A stretch of DNA of 64,000 nucleotides from CAVWUA01 sp963758025 (GTDB lineage Bacteria > Planctomycetota > Planctomycetia > Isosphaerales > Isosphaeraceae). Under the pieces are notes generated by a model. It saw only the letters and a list, made by a program, of their open reading frames with translations, ran no database searches and was not told where the DNA came from. Positions 48,025-57,045 of this stretch are shown piece after piece. Positions within the stretch are counted from its first letter, which is position 1, and the number at the start of each line of letters is the position of its first letter. A program made the position numbers and the translations under genes. The DNA lies in assembly GCA_963758025.1 (NCBI GenBank), contig CAVWUA010000011.1:124001-188000 (forward strand). Reading direction: 5' to 3'.

Positions 48025-48111
48025 GGGCCTGAGGGTCCCGACCCGCGTCTCGGTCCTGTGTTTCCGGGGGGGAAGACATGTGGCCGAGACCGGGTGGGGA
48101 CCTCCGGGTCC
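48025..48111. repeat. Large imperfect hairpin, unit 1 of 3
   Basis: The left arm 48025-48053 contains GGTCCCGACCCGCGTCTCGG. The right arm 48084-48111 is its near complement (CCGAGACCGGGTGGGGACC). The apex contains TTTCCGGGGGGGAA. Unit 1 starts 28 bases after the sbtA stop. Confidence 0.75.
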
Positions 48112-48118
48112 ATCCGGA

Positions 48119-48187
48119 CGCCCCGACTCGCGGCCGGTCGAGGAATTCCCGGGGGGAGAATTCCGAAGACCGGCGCGAGTTGGGTCG
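48119..48187. repeat. Large imperfect hairpin, unit 2 of 3
   Basis: The left arm 48119-48139 (CGCCCCGACTCGCGGCCGGTC) pairs with the right arm 48168-48187 with one bulge and two mismatches. The apex contains CCCGGGGGG with flanking GAATTC/GAATTC, as in units 1 and 3. Confidence 0.7.
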
Positions 48188-48201
48188 CAATCGCAAGAAA
48201 T

Positions 48202-48296
48202 GGGCGGGCTGGAGGTCCCGACCCGTGTCGTGGTGTCGTGCTCCCGGGGGGGAAGGTGCGGCAACTCTGGCACGGGTCGGGACCCCCAGCCCGCCC
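48202..48296. repeat. Large near-perfect hairpin, unit 3 of 3
   Basis: 26-base arms with a single mismatch: 48202-48227 begins GGGCGGGCTGGAGGTCCCG, and 48271-48296 is its complement. The apex has CTCCCGGGGGGGAAGG. The arm core GGTCCCGACCCG is shared with unit 1. Confidence 0.85.
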
Positions 48297-48411
48297 TCTC
48301 ATTGTAGCGAACGTCGAGCGCGTCTTTTCCCGGAACCTGTCCGTGCCGAACCGCCGCGGGCCTTCGTTCACCGCACCAGCGCACCGAATCCCGCGAGAAT
48401 GCCCCGAGGGA

Positions 48412-49209
48412 TCAGAGGTCGCCCGCTTCCAGGGCCGCGACCATCTCGCGGAGGTCCACACTGTACGGCTGGAGCTTCAAGGCCCGCCGGTACGTTTCCA
48501 GCGCCTTCCTTGGCTGACCCATCCTCAGATAGGACTTACCCAGACCCGCCAAGGCCCCGATATGGTAGGGATTGCGCTCCAGCACGAGCCGACAATCGGC
48601 CGCACTCTCGGCAAATTGGTCGCGAAGGTAGTGAGCGATGGCGCGCTGGTTGTACGCCTCGGCAAACTCCGGCGCACGTTCGATCAGGCGCGTGGCTTGC
48701 CGTTCGGCCTCCTCGAAGAGGCCCTGGCTATTGAGTTCGTGAATCTGTTCGAGCCGGGCATTGTTTTCGGCGGTGTCAGCGCGGAACCAGATGGCCCACA
48801 GCGCGCTCTGAGCCAAACTGCGCACCGCGGGATCCTGATCCCTCAGGGCGTGCGCCACCGCCGCGTTGCACTTGAAACTCCCCATCAGCCCGAGTGCGAG
48901 AACGGCGGCGCGCCGGGCCTGGGGAGGACCGGAGTGAAGCAGTCGGCTGAGCGTCCCCTCGGTGTACCGTGACGTCACGTTCTGTCGGAAGAGATCGATG
49001 TCCTGATCGCGGAGAAATCCCTCGTAATAATCCACGAGCAACGACGCGGTGTGGGGCTCAAGCATGCCGGGTGCTCCGGGACGCGGGTTGTCCGACCAGG
49101 CCAACGCCGGAAACAAGATCAACAGCGCGGCCGTTCCGAGAATAAGAAGCCCCCGCCGCGCTGGGAGTCGGCTCTCCCGGACCCGGATCAAACACCAACC
49201 TCGGTCCAT
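48412..49209 (-). CDS. Exported HEAT/TPR-repeat protein
   Basis: 265 residues. A basic N-terminus and hydrophobic segment (LLILGTAALLILFPALAW) form a signal or anchor. HEAT-like repeats (RRAAVLALGLMGSFKCNAAVA, DPAVRSLAQSALWAIW) are followed by three TPRs (GLFEEAERQATRLIERAPE, AYNQRAIAHYLRDQFAESA, GKSYLRMGQPRKALETYRRA). The fold suggests a protein-interaction scaffold in the envelope. It is convergent with the sbtA gene across the hairpin array. No partner was recognised. Confidence 0.75.
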   Translation of the reverse strand: MDRGWCLIRVRESRLPARRGLLILGTAALLILFPALAWSDNPRPGAPGMLEPHTASLLVDYYEGFLRDQDIDLFRQNVTSRYTEGTLSRLLHSGPPQARRAAVLALGLMGSFKCNAAVAHALRDQDPAVRSLAQSALWAIWFRADTAENNARLEQIHELNSQGLFEEAERQATRLIERAPEFAEAYNQRAIAHYLRDQFAESAADCRLVLERNPYHIGALAGLGKSYLRMGQPRKALETYRRALKLQPYSVDLREMVAALEAGDL

Positions 49210-49490
49210 GGTGGGACTCCATTGCGGATGACTTCATCGAGCCGCCGTATTCCCGAAGTCTAGCAATCCGAGAGCGATGGAGCCAAGAAAAAATCCCCGT
49301 GCGCGGAGATGCCGCGTCCTTTTACGGGCGCGCCAAGTCGAGCGGCGGCATCTTGCCAGCGGTATGGATCGTCGGTAAGATAATGACCTTTGACTTGAGA
49401 ACGGATCGCTTGCCACCCTCCCCGGAGCCATCATGGGAACGGGGTACGGCAAAAGGGCACGGTCCCGCCGGTTCGGAAGGGGTTCCGCAG

Positions 49491-49691
49491 ATGTCGATGG
49501 ATAAGAGTTTGAAGAAGGCGAGCGGGCTGGTCCGTGCCCGCAATGTTCTGACCCGGGCGGAGCGGCTCGCCCTGCTCCAGGAAGATGAAAGGTGGACGCC
49601 CGATCAGGGCGTTTTCAACCTGCCCAAGACGAAGTCGCGTCGGCTGGCTCCCGGCCAGTCCGGGCCGAAGCGGGTTGAAGCCAAGAGCTGA
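49491..49691 (+). CDS. Small basic protein of Chlamydiae/Verrucomicrobia/Planctomycetes
   Basis: 66 residues from ATG 49491, with GGAAGGGG upstream. It matches the PVC small basic protein pattern: MSMDKSLKKASGLVRARNVL, TRAERLALLQEDERW, a Pro spacing and LPKTKSRR. It is a signature gene of the superphylum and is thought to act at the ribosome or RNA, though its role is not known. A strong hairpin follows 47 bases after the stop. Confidence 0.85.
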   Translation: MSMDKSLKKASGLVRARNVLTRAERLALLQEDERWTPDQGVFNLPKTKSRRLAPGQSGPKRVEAKS

Positions 49692-49738
49692 GCCCCTCGC
49701 GTCTCGGGGTTTCCGCGACCAGCCCGTTAAACGACACC

Positions 49739-49759
49739 GCACCCCCGATCCGGGGGTGC
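49739..49759 (+). terminator. Hairpin after the small basic protein gene
   Basis: GCACCCCCG-ATC-CGGGGGTGC, 9 perfect pairs and a 3-base loop. It is placed between convergent genes and can end transcription from both. There is no T-run. Confidence 0.55.
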
Positions 49760-49795
49760 GCTCGCTTCGGGCGACAGCTTGCGAGCGGCCGCTCG

Positions 49796-50083
49796 TCAGC
49801 GTTCCGTGGAGAGCCCGTTCAGTTGAGCGGCCATCTGAAAGTCCTGTTCGGTCAATCCCCCGGCCGAATGGGTGGCCAGTTCGACCCGGACAGACCGGAA
49901 GCACCAGATGACGTCCGGGTAATGCTGGAGCCGATCGGCGACGGCGGCAACCTCGTTGAGGAACTCCAGCGCACGGCGGGATGACTGAAATTGCCAGGTG
50001 CGGACGATCATGTCTCCCAGGCGTTCCCAGCCTTTGGCGGAAGTCATCTGGACCTGAATTTCCGGTTCGCTCAACTTGGCCAT
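49796..50083 (-). CDS. Pterin-4-alpha-carbinolamine dehydratase
   Basis: 95 residues from ATG 50083. Matches the PhhB/DCoH family: IQVQMTSAKGWERLGD, ALEFLNEVAAVADRLQHYPD, RSVRVELATHSAGGLTEQDF, QMAAQLN. The enzyme dehydrates 4a-hydroxytetrahydropterin. The active-site signature is normally His-His-Pro. Here it is His54-Tyr55-Pro56, so one catalytic histidine is changed. No phenylalanine hydroxylase gene is next to it. It is divergent from the ZIP transporter. Confidence 0.85.
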   Translation of the reverse strand: MAKLSEPEIQVQMTSAKGWERLGDMIVRTWQFQSSRRALEFLNEVAAVADRLQHYPDVIWCFRSVRVELATHSAGGLTEQDFQMAAQLNGLSTER

Positions 50084-50297
50084 GATGGCTCCTCGGACGG
50101 GTCGCTCAAACGGGGGATGAACCGGCAATCTGGCCGCGTCCGCGCAACAGTAGAGCACGGTCTGCCTCTCGCTGATTATTTCCGCCAAGGGCCGCTCGAA
50201 CAAGGGGGCAACGTCCGGCGTTCGGGGCGGGGCACGGGAGCAAGCCCCGCCAACCCGCGTCGGGGTGGGTTCGTTCGACGAAAGAGACCGCGCTGTT

Positions 50298-51155
50298 ATG
50301 AGCTTGACGTTGACGCTCTTCTGCACGGCCATCGTGGTCGCGAGTCTTCTCGGCGGGGGACTCCCCCTGGCGACGATTCTGACGCACACGCGGCTCCAGC
50401 TTTACCTGAGCTTCGCGGCCGGCGCGATGCTGGGCGCGGCCTTCTTCCACATGCTTCCCGAGGCGGTCGAGGGAGGCTCTCCGGGCACGCTCCGCTGGAC
50501 GGCGGCGGGATTGCTCGCCCTGTTCTTTCTGGAACGTTTTTTTTCGTTTCACCATCATGAGGCCCCGGATAACCCGGACGACCCGTGCCCGACCCACCGG
50601 CACGAGCACGAGCACGGCCCTGGTCACGCCGCCGGATTGATCGCCCCGGATGCGCTTCGAGGTCTGAACGCGCAATCGAAAGGGGCCGCGCTCCACTGGG
50701 GCGCCGCGGCGTTCGGCCTGGCGGCGCACACCCTGGCCGGAGGCATCGCGCTGGCCAGCGCATCCGTCGCCGACGTTCAGCAGGGGCTTGGTCCGGCGGC
50801 ATGGGGCGTCTTTCTGGCAACCTTGATCCACAAACCGGCCGACGCTCTGACGATCGTCAGTCTGATGCTCCGGGCGGGCGTGCCACGGACCGTGGCCCAT
50901 CTCGTGAACCTGGTCTTCGCGTTGATGATTCCGGCGGGGGTCGTCCTGTTCCTGCTCGGTCTGAACTGGCTCGATCCGGCCCAGGCCCCCGCGTTCACGG
51001 CCGCCGCACTGGCCTTCTCCGCGGGCACGTTCCTCTGCATCGCGCTGAGCGACCTTCTGCCCGAGTTGCAATTCCACTCCCACGACCGGATGAAACTCTC
51101 GATCGCCCTGCTGGCCGGGTTCGGCCTCATGGCCCTCGCCGGATATCTCGAATAA
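50298..51155 (+). CDS. ZIP-family metal transporter
   Basis: 285 residues, eight predicted helices. ZIP signatures: LSFAAGAMLGAAFFHMLPEA, HTLAGGIALASA in helix 4 and ATLIHKPADALTIVSLML in helix 5 (His, Lys/Pro, Asp). A His-rich cytoplasmic loop (HHHEAPD, THRHEHEHGPGHAAG) lies between helices 3 and 4. ZIPs bring zinc or other divalent metals into the cytoplasm. The start at ATG 50298 gives MSLTLTLFCTAIVVASLLGG. Confidence 0.9.
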   Translation: MSLTLTLFCTAIVVASLLGGGLPLATILTHTRLQLYLSFAAGAMLGAAFFHMLPEAVEGGSPGTLRWTAAGLLALFFLERFFSFHHHEAPDNPDDPCPTHRHEHEHGPGHAAGLIAPDALRGLNAQSKGAALHWGAAAFGLAAHTLAGGIALASASVADVQQGLGPAAWGVFLATLIHKPADALTIVSLMLRAGVPRTVAHLVNLVFALMIPAGVVLFLLGLNWLDPAQAPAFTAAALAFSAGTFLCIALSDLLPELQFHSHDRMKLSIALLAGFGLMALAGYLE

Positions 51156-51295
51156 CCTCTGCAATCCTGATAATCGGAATTTTCTTCCAGATTCCTTCGA
51201 GAAGTCGTGCCGCACGGTCGATCTCATAGAAGAATACCCGGACAAGGACGTCCGGCCCGGACCATTTCTGAACCCAGGAGGGGGGATCTAAATCC

Positions 51296-52928
51296 ATGTC
51301 TTGCCACGGGATCGGTCGAAAGGCCCTCAGGCTTTCGCTCGCGATCGGCGGCCTGACTATCGGCACCGCGTCGATGGTTGCCGCCCAAGAACCCCCGGTA
51401 CCGCTGCCCACCGTCCCCCCCACGGCGGCTACGGTCCCCGGTTCAACGAGAGAGGCTGAGCTGGAAGCGCAGTATCCGCCAGCTCGAATCCATGGTGGAT
51501 CGGCTCTCGACCCAGGTTGAAACGATCTCCAATCAGCCGGCGGCTCCGGCCGTGCCGGGAGCGAATGGTGGTGCCCCGTCCAATCCTCCCCCCGGCGTCG
51601 AAGGGGCGGCGGGGAACGAAGGGGAAGTGCTCGGTGGATCGGCGGGCGAGGAAGGCCCGGCCGCGCCGGCTCCGACCCCTCGATTCAACATGCCCGCCCC
51701 CAATCTGAACCTTCCCTTGAAAACCCGCTTCGGTCCCGGCTTCGAGATGATGACCGAGGACGAGGAGTACCAGTTCCAGTTCCACGACCTGACGCAGGTC
51801 GATTACCGAGGATACTGGGACACGCCCCGGGACGTCTTGCGCGACCCGTATAATTCTACGTTCGGTATCCCCCGTCAGTGGTGGATCTTTAGCGGTCGGC
51901 TGACCAAGCCGTTCGAGTATTACGTGGTCCCGGCCTTTGGCTTCGATAACGTCAACTTGCTCGATACCTTCTTGAACATCCATTATGACGATCGGCTCCA
52001 GATCAAGATCGGCCGTTACAAAACGCCATTTACTTACGAATTCTACGCGCTGCCGATCAACGGTCTGGTCAATCCGGAACGGTCCTTGTTCTTCAACAAC
52101 TTTGGCCTGAACCGCGACGTCGGCATCATGGCCTGGGGCAAGCTATTCGACAACAAGTTCGATTACGCCGCCGGCATCTTCAACGGCGATCGGAACTTCT
52201 TCGCCGACCGGAACAGCTCGAAGGATTTCGCCGGGTTCGTCAACTTCCGACCCTTCCACGACTGGGAAGGCTCGATTCTGGAGAACTTCAACGTCGGCGG
52301 CTCGGTCCTGTTCGGCAACCAGTTCCAAACGCCGGTGCCCTCGACCTTGCGGAATAACGTGGCGACCACCGGCGCCAGCTTCTTCGGCGTGCCGTTCCTG
52401 AGCTTCAACAAGGACGTGATCGAATCGGGCGACCGGGCCTTCTGGGATCTGCACACGGCCCTCTATTACCAGCAGTTGACGTTGATCGCCGAGTGGCAGA
52501 GCGGCTTCCAGGACTATGCCCACCTGGCCAGCCCCGGCTTGCGGACCAAGCAATCGGTCGAGTCTTTCTATGTCCAGGCCGGTTACTTCCTCACGGGGGA
52601 GACCGTCGAAGCTCGTGGTATTGTCCGACCGCTGCACAACTTCGACCTGCGTCGCGGCAAGTTCGGCCTCGGTGCGATCGAACTGGCCGGCCGCTACAGC
52701 ACGCTCAACCTCGGCAAGGAAGTCTTTGCCGCCGGCCTGGCCGACCCGAATCTCTGGTCGAAGTACACGTACATCGTGGACGCGGGCGTGAACTGGTACT
52801 GGACCCAGTACATCAAAATGTACATGGGCTGGCAGCACACGGTCTTCGGCGATCCGGTGTTCCTCGACCCAGGCCGTGCGCAGTTGACCAACGACATGCT
52901 CTGGGCTCGCTTCCAGATCTACTTCTGA
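51296..52928 (+). CDS. OprP/OprO-like outer-membrane porin, one frameshift
   Basis: The start at ATG 51296 encodes a signal peptide (MSCHGIGRKALRLSLAIGG). One extra T near 51473 splits the frame; removing it gives the coiled-coil AELEAQIRQLESMVDRLS. A Pro/Gly-rich linker leads to a 16-strand-type beta-barrel domain of about 400 residues with alternating polar/aromatic strands (GRLTKPFEYYVVPAFGFDN, LQIKIGRYKTPFTYEFY, GFVNFRPF, ELAGRYSTLNLG) ending in WARFQIYF, the outer-membrane signal. The N-terminal coiled coil is of a kind that can attach porins to the cell wall. A phosphate or polyphosphate substrate is inferred only from the family. Confidence 0.88.
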
Positions 52929-52963
52929 TCGATCGAAGCGGCAGCCACGCGCTCCCCCTTTAC

Positions 52964-53004
52964 AACCCGGCCGGACCATCCCGCGATGATGGTCCGGCCG
53001 GGTT
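52964..53004 (+). terminator. Rho-independent-like terminator of the porin gene
   Basis: 17 perfect pairs: AACCCGGCCGGACCATC (52964-52980), a 7-base loop, and the complement to 53004, followed by TTCTTCGCGTTTTCC. It is 36 bases after the porin stop. The rest of the 313-base gap to 53242 shows no gene. Confidence 0.8.
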
Positions 53005-53241
53005 CTTCGCGTTTTCCGCTCCCCCCCGCTCTCGTTCCGGCGCAACCGCCCAGATCGAACTTCTCCGAACATTCACGGCGACACGACGGGCCGCCCCGCT
53101 TATAATTAATGTCACAACATGCCCACGCTCCCGCGGGCCCTGGGTGATGCTGCCTGAAGGCGGCAAGCGTCCGGTTGAATCCTTTCTCATTCGACGAACC
53201 CTCGTTCCGCCCGCGCCGTTATTTTCCACCAGGACAACACG

Positions 53242-55163
53242 ATGAAGCGATCGGTCTGCATTGCTCGACCCGTCATTCGCTGTCTCGGGCTGGCCTTGCT
53301 GCCTTGTGTGATGGCATGGTCGACGGGGACAATCTCCCGGGGTTCCGAACCAGCCCAGCCCGCCTTGACGCTGCGGGGGGTCGATGGAGCGTTGGTCCCC
53401 ATCGAAGCCCCCAAGGGGGGCGCGGCGGCTCTGGTCTTTCTCTCGACCGAATGCCCGATTTCCAACGCCTATAGCCCCACGCTCAACGCCATCGCCGACG
53501 AGTTCGCCGGTGAACCCTTGACGTTGATCGGCCTGTGCGTCGATCCCGATGCCAGCCCGTCGGACGTGGCCCGACATGCCCGCGACTACGATCTGGCCTT
53601 CCCGGTGGTCCGCGACGCACGTCTCAAGGTGGCCAAACGTTACGGCGCGAGCAAGACCCCCGAGGCCGTGGTGATCGACGATGAGGGACGGGTCCGATAC
53701 CGGGGCCGAATCGACGACCAGTTCGCCGCCCGGCTGAAGCGGAAGCCCAACGCCTCCACCCACGACCTGCGCGACGCGATCGCCGCGGTCCTGGCCGATC
53801 GGCCCGTGACGACAGAGGCGACAGCGGCGGTCGGCTGCCCCTTGCCCGAGTTGCCGGACGGTGTGGGCCGGGTGACGTTCACCCGCGATGTCGCGCCGAT
53901 CCTTCAGCGCCACTGTCAGGAATGCCACCGTCGCGGCGAGATCGGGCCATTCCCCTTGCAGACCTACGCCGATGCCGCCAAGCGCCGGATTTCCTCGCCA
54001 ACGTCACCGAGCTGCGGCAGATGCCGCCGTGGAAGGCGGTTCCCGGCTACGGCCCCGCCTACCAGCACGACCGCTCGCTCACGCCGGACGAGATCGACAC
54101 CCTGGCCTCCTGGGCCGAGGCCGGAGCCCCCGAAGGCGATCCGGCCGACATGCCCAAATCCCCCTCCTTCCCGGACGGATGGACCTTGGGGACGCCCGAC
54201 CTGGTCGTGGAGATGGCCGAGCCGTTCGAGATCCCGGCGAGCGGCGAGGACATTTACCGCTGCTTCGTCATCGACCCGAAACTCGTGGCCGATCGCCAGA
54301 TCGTCGGCATCGAGTACCGCCCCGGAAATCCGCGAGTCGTCCACCACATGCTCGGCTACGTCGATGCCTCGGGGGAGTCCCGCAAGCGGGATGAGGCCGA
54401 CGAGGGGCAGGGCTACACCTGCTTCGGCGGCCCGCAGATCAACATTCACGGCGACCTTGGTGGCTGGGCTCCCGGCGCGAATGCCGCCTTCTTGCCTGAA
54501 GGGATTGGCCGGATCGTGCCGAAGGGGGCGCTGGTGGTCTTGCAGGTCCACTATCACCCCTCGGGCAAGACGGAAACCGACCAGAGTCGGATCGGCCTGT
54601 ATTTCGCTCCCGAGGACAAGCCCATCAAGCAGGCGTTCCACTGGTGGGCCGCGGGGGTCGAGCATTTCGAGATCCCGGTCCAGTCGCCCGGCGATCCGAA
54701 TTTCGAGCTGGTCGCCCAGACTCCGCCGCTGCCCGTCGATGTGCAGATCCTGGCCGTGTCCCCCCACATGCACCTGCTCGGGCGCGACATGACGATGACG
54801 GCGATCTTGCCGGACAAGACGGAAAAGCCGTTGATCCGCATCGACGACTGGGACTTCAACTGGCAGCTCCAGTACTACCTCGCCAAGCCGATCGACCTGC
54901 CTGCCGGTTCGGTCGTCAAGGTCGTGGCGCACTACGACAACTCGACCGACAATCCGTTCAACCCCAACGATCCGCCCAGGCCGGTCCACTTCGGCGAGGC
55001 GACGACCGACGAGATGTGCTTCGGCTTCTTTGGCATGGTCAAGAAAGACCAGGACCTGACCCAGCCCGGCGAGAAGGACGACCTGCAACAGATCATGTAT
55101 CGTCAGCTTGAAGAGCTGCGGAAGAAGGCCCAGGAACGGGCCAGGCAGAAGCAAGGCGAGTAA
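53242..55163 (+). CDS. Redoxin - cytochrome c - copper type II monooxygenase protein, one frameshift
   Basis: About 640 residues. Residues 1-35 are a signal peptide. Residues 40-190 form an AhpC/TlpA-like thioredoxin fold with a single peroxidatic-type Cys (STECPISNAYSP). Residues 205-310 are a cytochrome c domain with heme site CQECH (225-229). One G is missing in a GGG run near 53988; restoring it gives KRRDFLANVTELRQMPPWK. Residues 330-600 are the two-jelly-roll copper monooxygenase of the peptidylglycine/dopamine hydroxylase family. Its copper ligands all present: His-His in RVVHHMLGYV, His in VLQVHYHP, His-x-His in SPHMHLLGRDM, and Met in DEMCFGFF. Likely periplasmic; the substrate is unknown. 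Confidence 0.88.
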
Positions 55164-55188
55164 GATTTGTTCTTGATTTCGGATCGAG

Positions 55189-55225
55189 ACGCCCTCGAAT
55201 GTGCTCCCGGGCCATTCGAGGGCGT
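55189..55225. terminator. Hairpin between convergent genes
   Basis: ACGCCCTCGAATG, an 11-base loop, and CATTCGAGGGCGT, 13 perfect pairs followed by a C/T-rich stretch. It ends the copper monooxygenase gene and possibly the facing NagB-like gene. Confidence 0.65.
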
Positions 55226-55239
55226 TCCTCGTCAATTCG

Positions 55240-56190
55240 TCAATTCATCTCCGGCTCCAGCGGCCCGGCGAGGTCCTTGTGATAGAAGAGCCGTCCGGGC
55301 AGGGTCGGCATGAACGAGCTGGGGACCCAGGGATCGGGGCCGTATCGCAAGGTCATCCAGAGGCTCGTCCCTTGCCACTGCATGCCGCGACCGAAGATGC
55401 CGTCCGCGCCGCCGATGATCCGGTCGGCCTGGAGGAACAGGCCAGGGCCAATCGTGTTGGCGAAGGCCGGAACCAGCGTGGTGCGGCTCTTGAAGCTGGT
55501 CAGGGCGTTCTGCTCGATTGTCAGCGGGTGCAGCCGGGCACCGATGCGATGCGTCTGCGCCTTCCATTCTTCCTGGCTGTCGTACTCGCCCGCGAAGTGC
55601 GGCTCCCAGAAGGCGATATGACAGACGCGGCCGATGCCGAAGATGACGGTCAGCTCGGCTCCCTGGGCTTTCAGCTCGGCGATCCGCTCGCCGTATTGGG
55701 GCAAGCGGTCCTTCGTGGCGAACCAGCGTTGCGACTCGGGAACGGTCGCCTTGCCGAGCGGCCCGTAGAAGGCCGATTCCATCGCGTTCTGGAATGCGCC
55801 GGGGTTCTCGGGGGGCAGGGTGTTGCCCTCCTTGTCGCTCCACTCGTCCATGTTGAAGCCATGGACATGATCGCACCCGACGCCCCATTCCTTGAGGAAG
55901 AAGACGGCCCAGCGGTACATCCCCATCGGGCCGACCGGCAGGATCAGGGCGGACGGGCGACCGGCTTCGCGGGTGCGCTGGATGGTGCGGGCGATCTCGT
56001 GACCGAGCATCACGTCGAAGTCGTCCAGCGAGGCGCAGGGGTATGGCTCGAAATCGGCATGCCACCACGACTGACGCTGGCCGATCTCCGAGGGCGGATG
56101 CGCGCAGCAGGCATCGATCTTGGCGAGGTCCCAGCCTCGGGGAAGGAAGCCTTCCATCATCGATCCGGCGAAGGTCGTCAGCAGGTTCAT
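55240..56190 (-). CDS. NagB-like glucosamine-6-phosphate isomerase family protein with altered active site
   Basis: 316 residues. The fold matches the NagB/SIS-like family: ALILPVGPMGMYRWAVFFL (sugar-phosphate loop), HGFNMDEWSD holding the general Asp (residue 115), and the block FGIGRVCHIAFWEPHFAG. In active NagB the last block is GVGNDGHIAFNEP. His191 and Glu196 are kept, but the Asp of DGH is Val189. The enzyme would convert glucosamine-6-phosphate to fructose-6-phosphate, and with this change the activity may differ or be lost. It is convergent with the copper monooxygenase and divergent from the HAD gene. Confidence 0.75.
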   Translation of the reverse strand: MNLLTTFAGSMMEGFLPRGWDLAKIDACCAHPPSEIGQRQSWWHADFEPYPCASLDDFDVMLGHEIARTIQRTREAGRPSALILPVGPMGMYRWAVFFLKEWGVGCDHVHGFNMDEWSDKEGNTLPPENPGAFQNAMESAFYGPLGKATVPESQRWFATKDRLPQYGERIAELKAQGAELTVIFGIGRVCHIAFWEPHFAGEYDSQEEWKAQTHRIGARLHPLTIEQNALTSFKSRTTLVPAFANTIGPGLFLQADRIIGGADGIFGRGMQWQGTSLWMTLRYGPDPWVPSSFMPTLPGRLFYHKDLAGPLEPEMN

Positions 56191-56290
56191 GGCGTCGCCT
56201 GTGCTCCGGTTGGAAAATGACGTCGTTTGCTCGTGGCTCTCAAGCTAACCCGCCCGAAGGGCCGTCGCAACAGGCAGGGAGCGATCGACG

Positions 56291-57031
56291 ATGATCTCGT
56301 GGGTCTTCCTCGACGTCGGCAACATCCTCCTGGACGAGGACCCGCTGACTTTTCACGTCTTCCGACGTCACGCGGCAGCGATTCAGAGCGCAAATCCAGG
56401 CTTTACGTTTTCTGACGTTCTCTCCGAGCGTCAAGCTCTCGCGAGCGGCGGAACACGATGGCCCCTGTACGCTTTGGCGTCGCGGTATCTCGACGCAACG
56501 ACGTTGAACCGGATCTGGAACGACGTTCGGCGCGAGACGCTCGCCGACTATGCCGCGTTCTGCCCTCCCATCCCGGGCGCGGAGGAACTCATCGAGCGGC
56601 TCGCCCGGCGATTCCGGCTCGGTCTGATCGCCAATCAGCCGGCCGAATGCCGCGCGGTGCTCGATCGGCTGGGATGGCTCGACCGCTTCGCCGTGGTCGC
56701 CCTGAGCGAGGAACGATCCCTCTTCAAGCCCGACCCGGCTCTCTTCCGCTGGGCGATCGCGCGGGCCGGGGTGGAGCCGTCCTCCTGCCTGATGATCGGC
56801 GATCGGCGCGACAACGACATTGCCCCGGCGTCGGATGTTGGCATGAAAACGGTCTGGGTCCGGTGGCCGGAACGCGAGTCGAAAGGGTGGCGGCCGGATG
56901 ATCCCGCTGCGCTCGCCTATCGCGCCTCATTGGAACGGATCGAAACAGCCAGGGCCGGATCGGCGGAAGCCGTCCGGCCCTGGAAAGTCGTCGATACGAT
57001 CGCCGAGATCGACGAGAAGATCGCGAATTGA
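56291..57031 (+). CDS. HAD-superfamily hydrolase
   Basis: 246 residues. Motif I VFLDVGNILL (nucleophile Asp8; the usual second Asp is Gly10), motif II LGLIANQPAE, motif III Lys in SLFKPDPALFRW, and motif IV MIGDRRDNDIAPASDVG. A helical cap lies between motif I and II. Such enzymes are usually small-molecule phosphatases; the Gly10 variant suggests a non-standard member. The substrate is unknown. The ribosome-binding site before the ATG is weak. Confidence 0.88.
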   Translation: MISWVFLDVGNILLDEDPLTFHVFRRHAAAIQSANPGFTFSDVLSERQALASGGTRWPLYALASRYLDATTLNRIWNDVRRETLADYAAFCPPIPGAEELIERLARRFRLGLIANQPAECRAVLDRLGWLDRFAVVALSEERSLFKPDPALFRWAIARAGVEPSSCLMIGDRRDNDIAPASDVGMKTVWVRWPERESKGWRPDDPAALAYRASLERIETARAGSAEAVRPWKVVDTIAEIDEKIAN

Positions 57032-57045
57032 GCGAGATCACGCGC

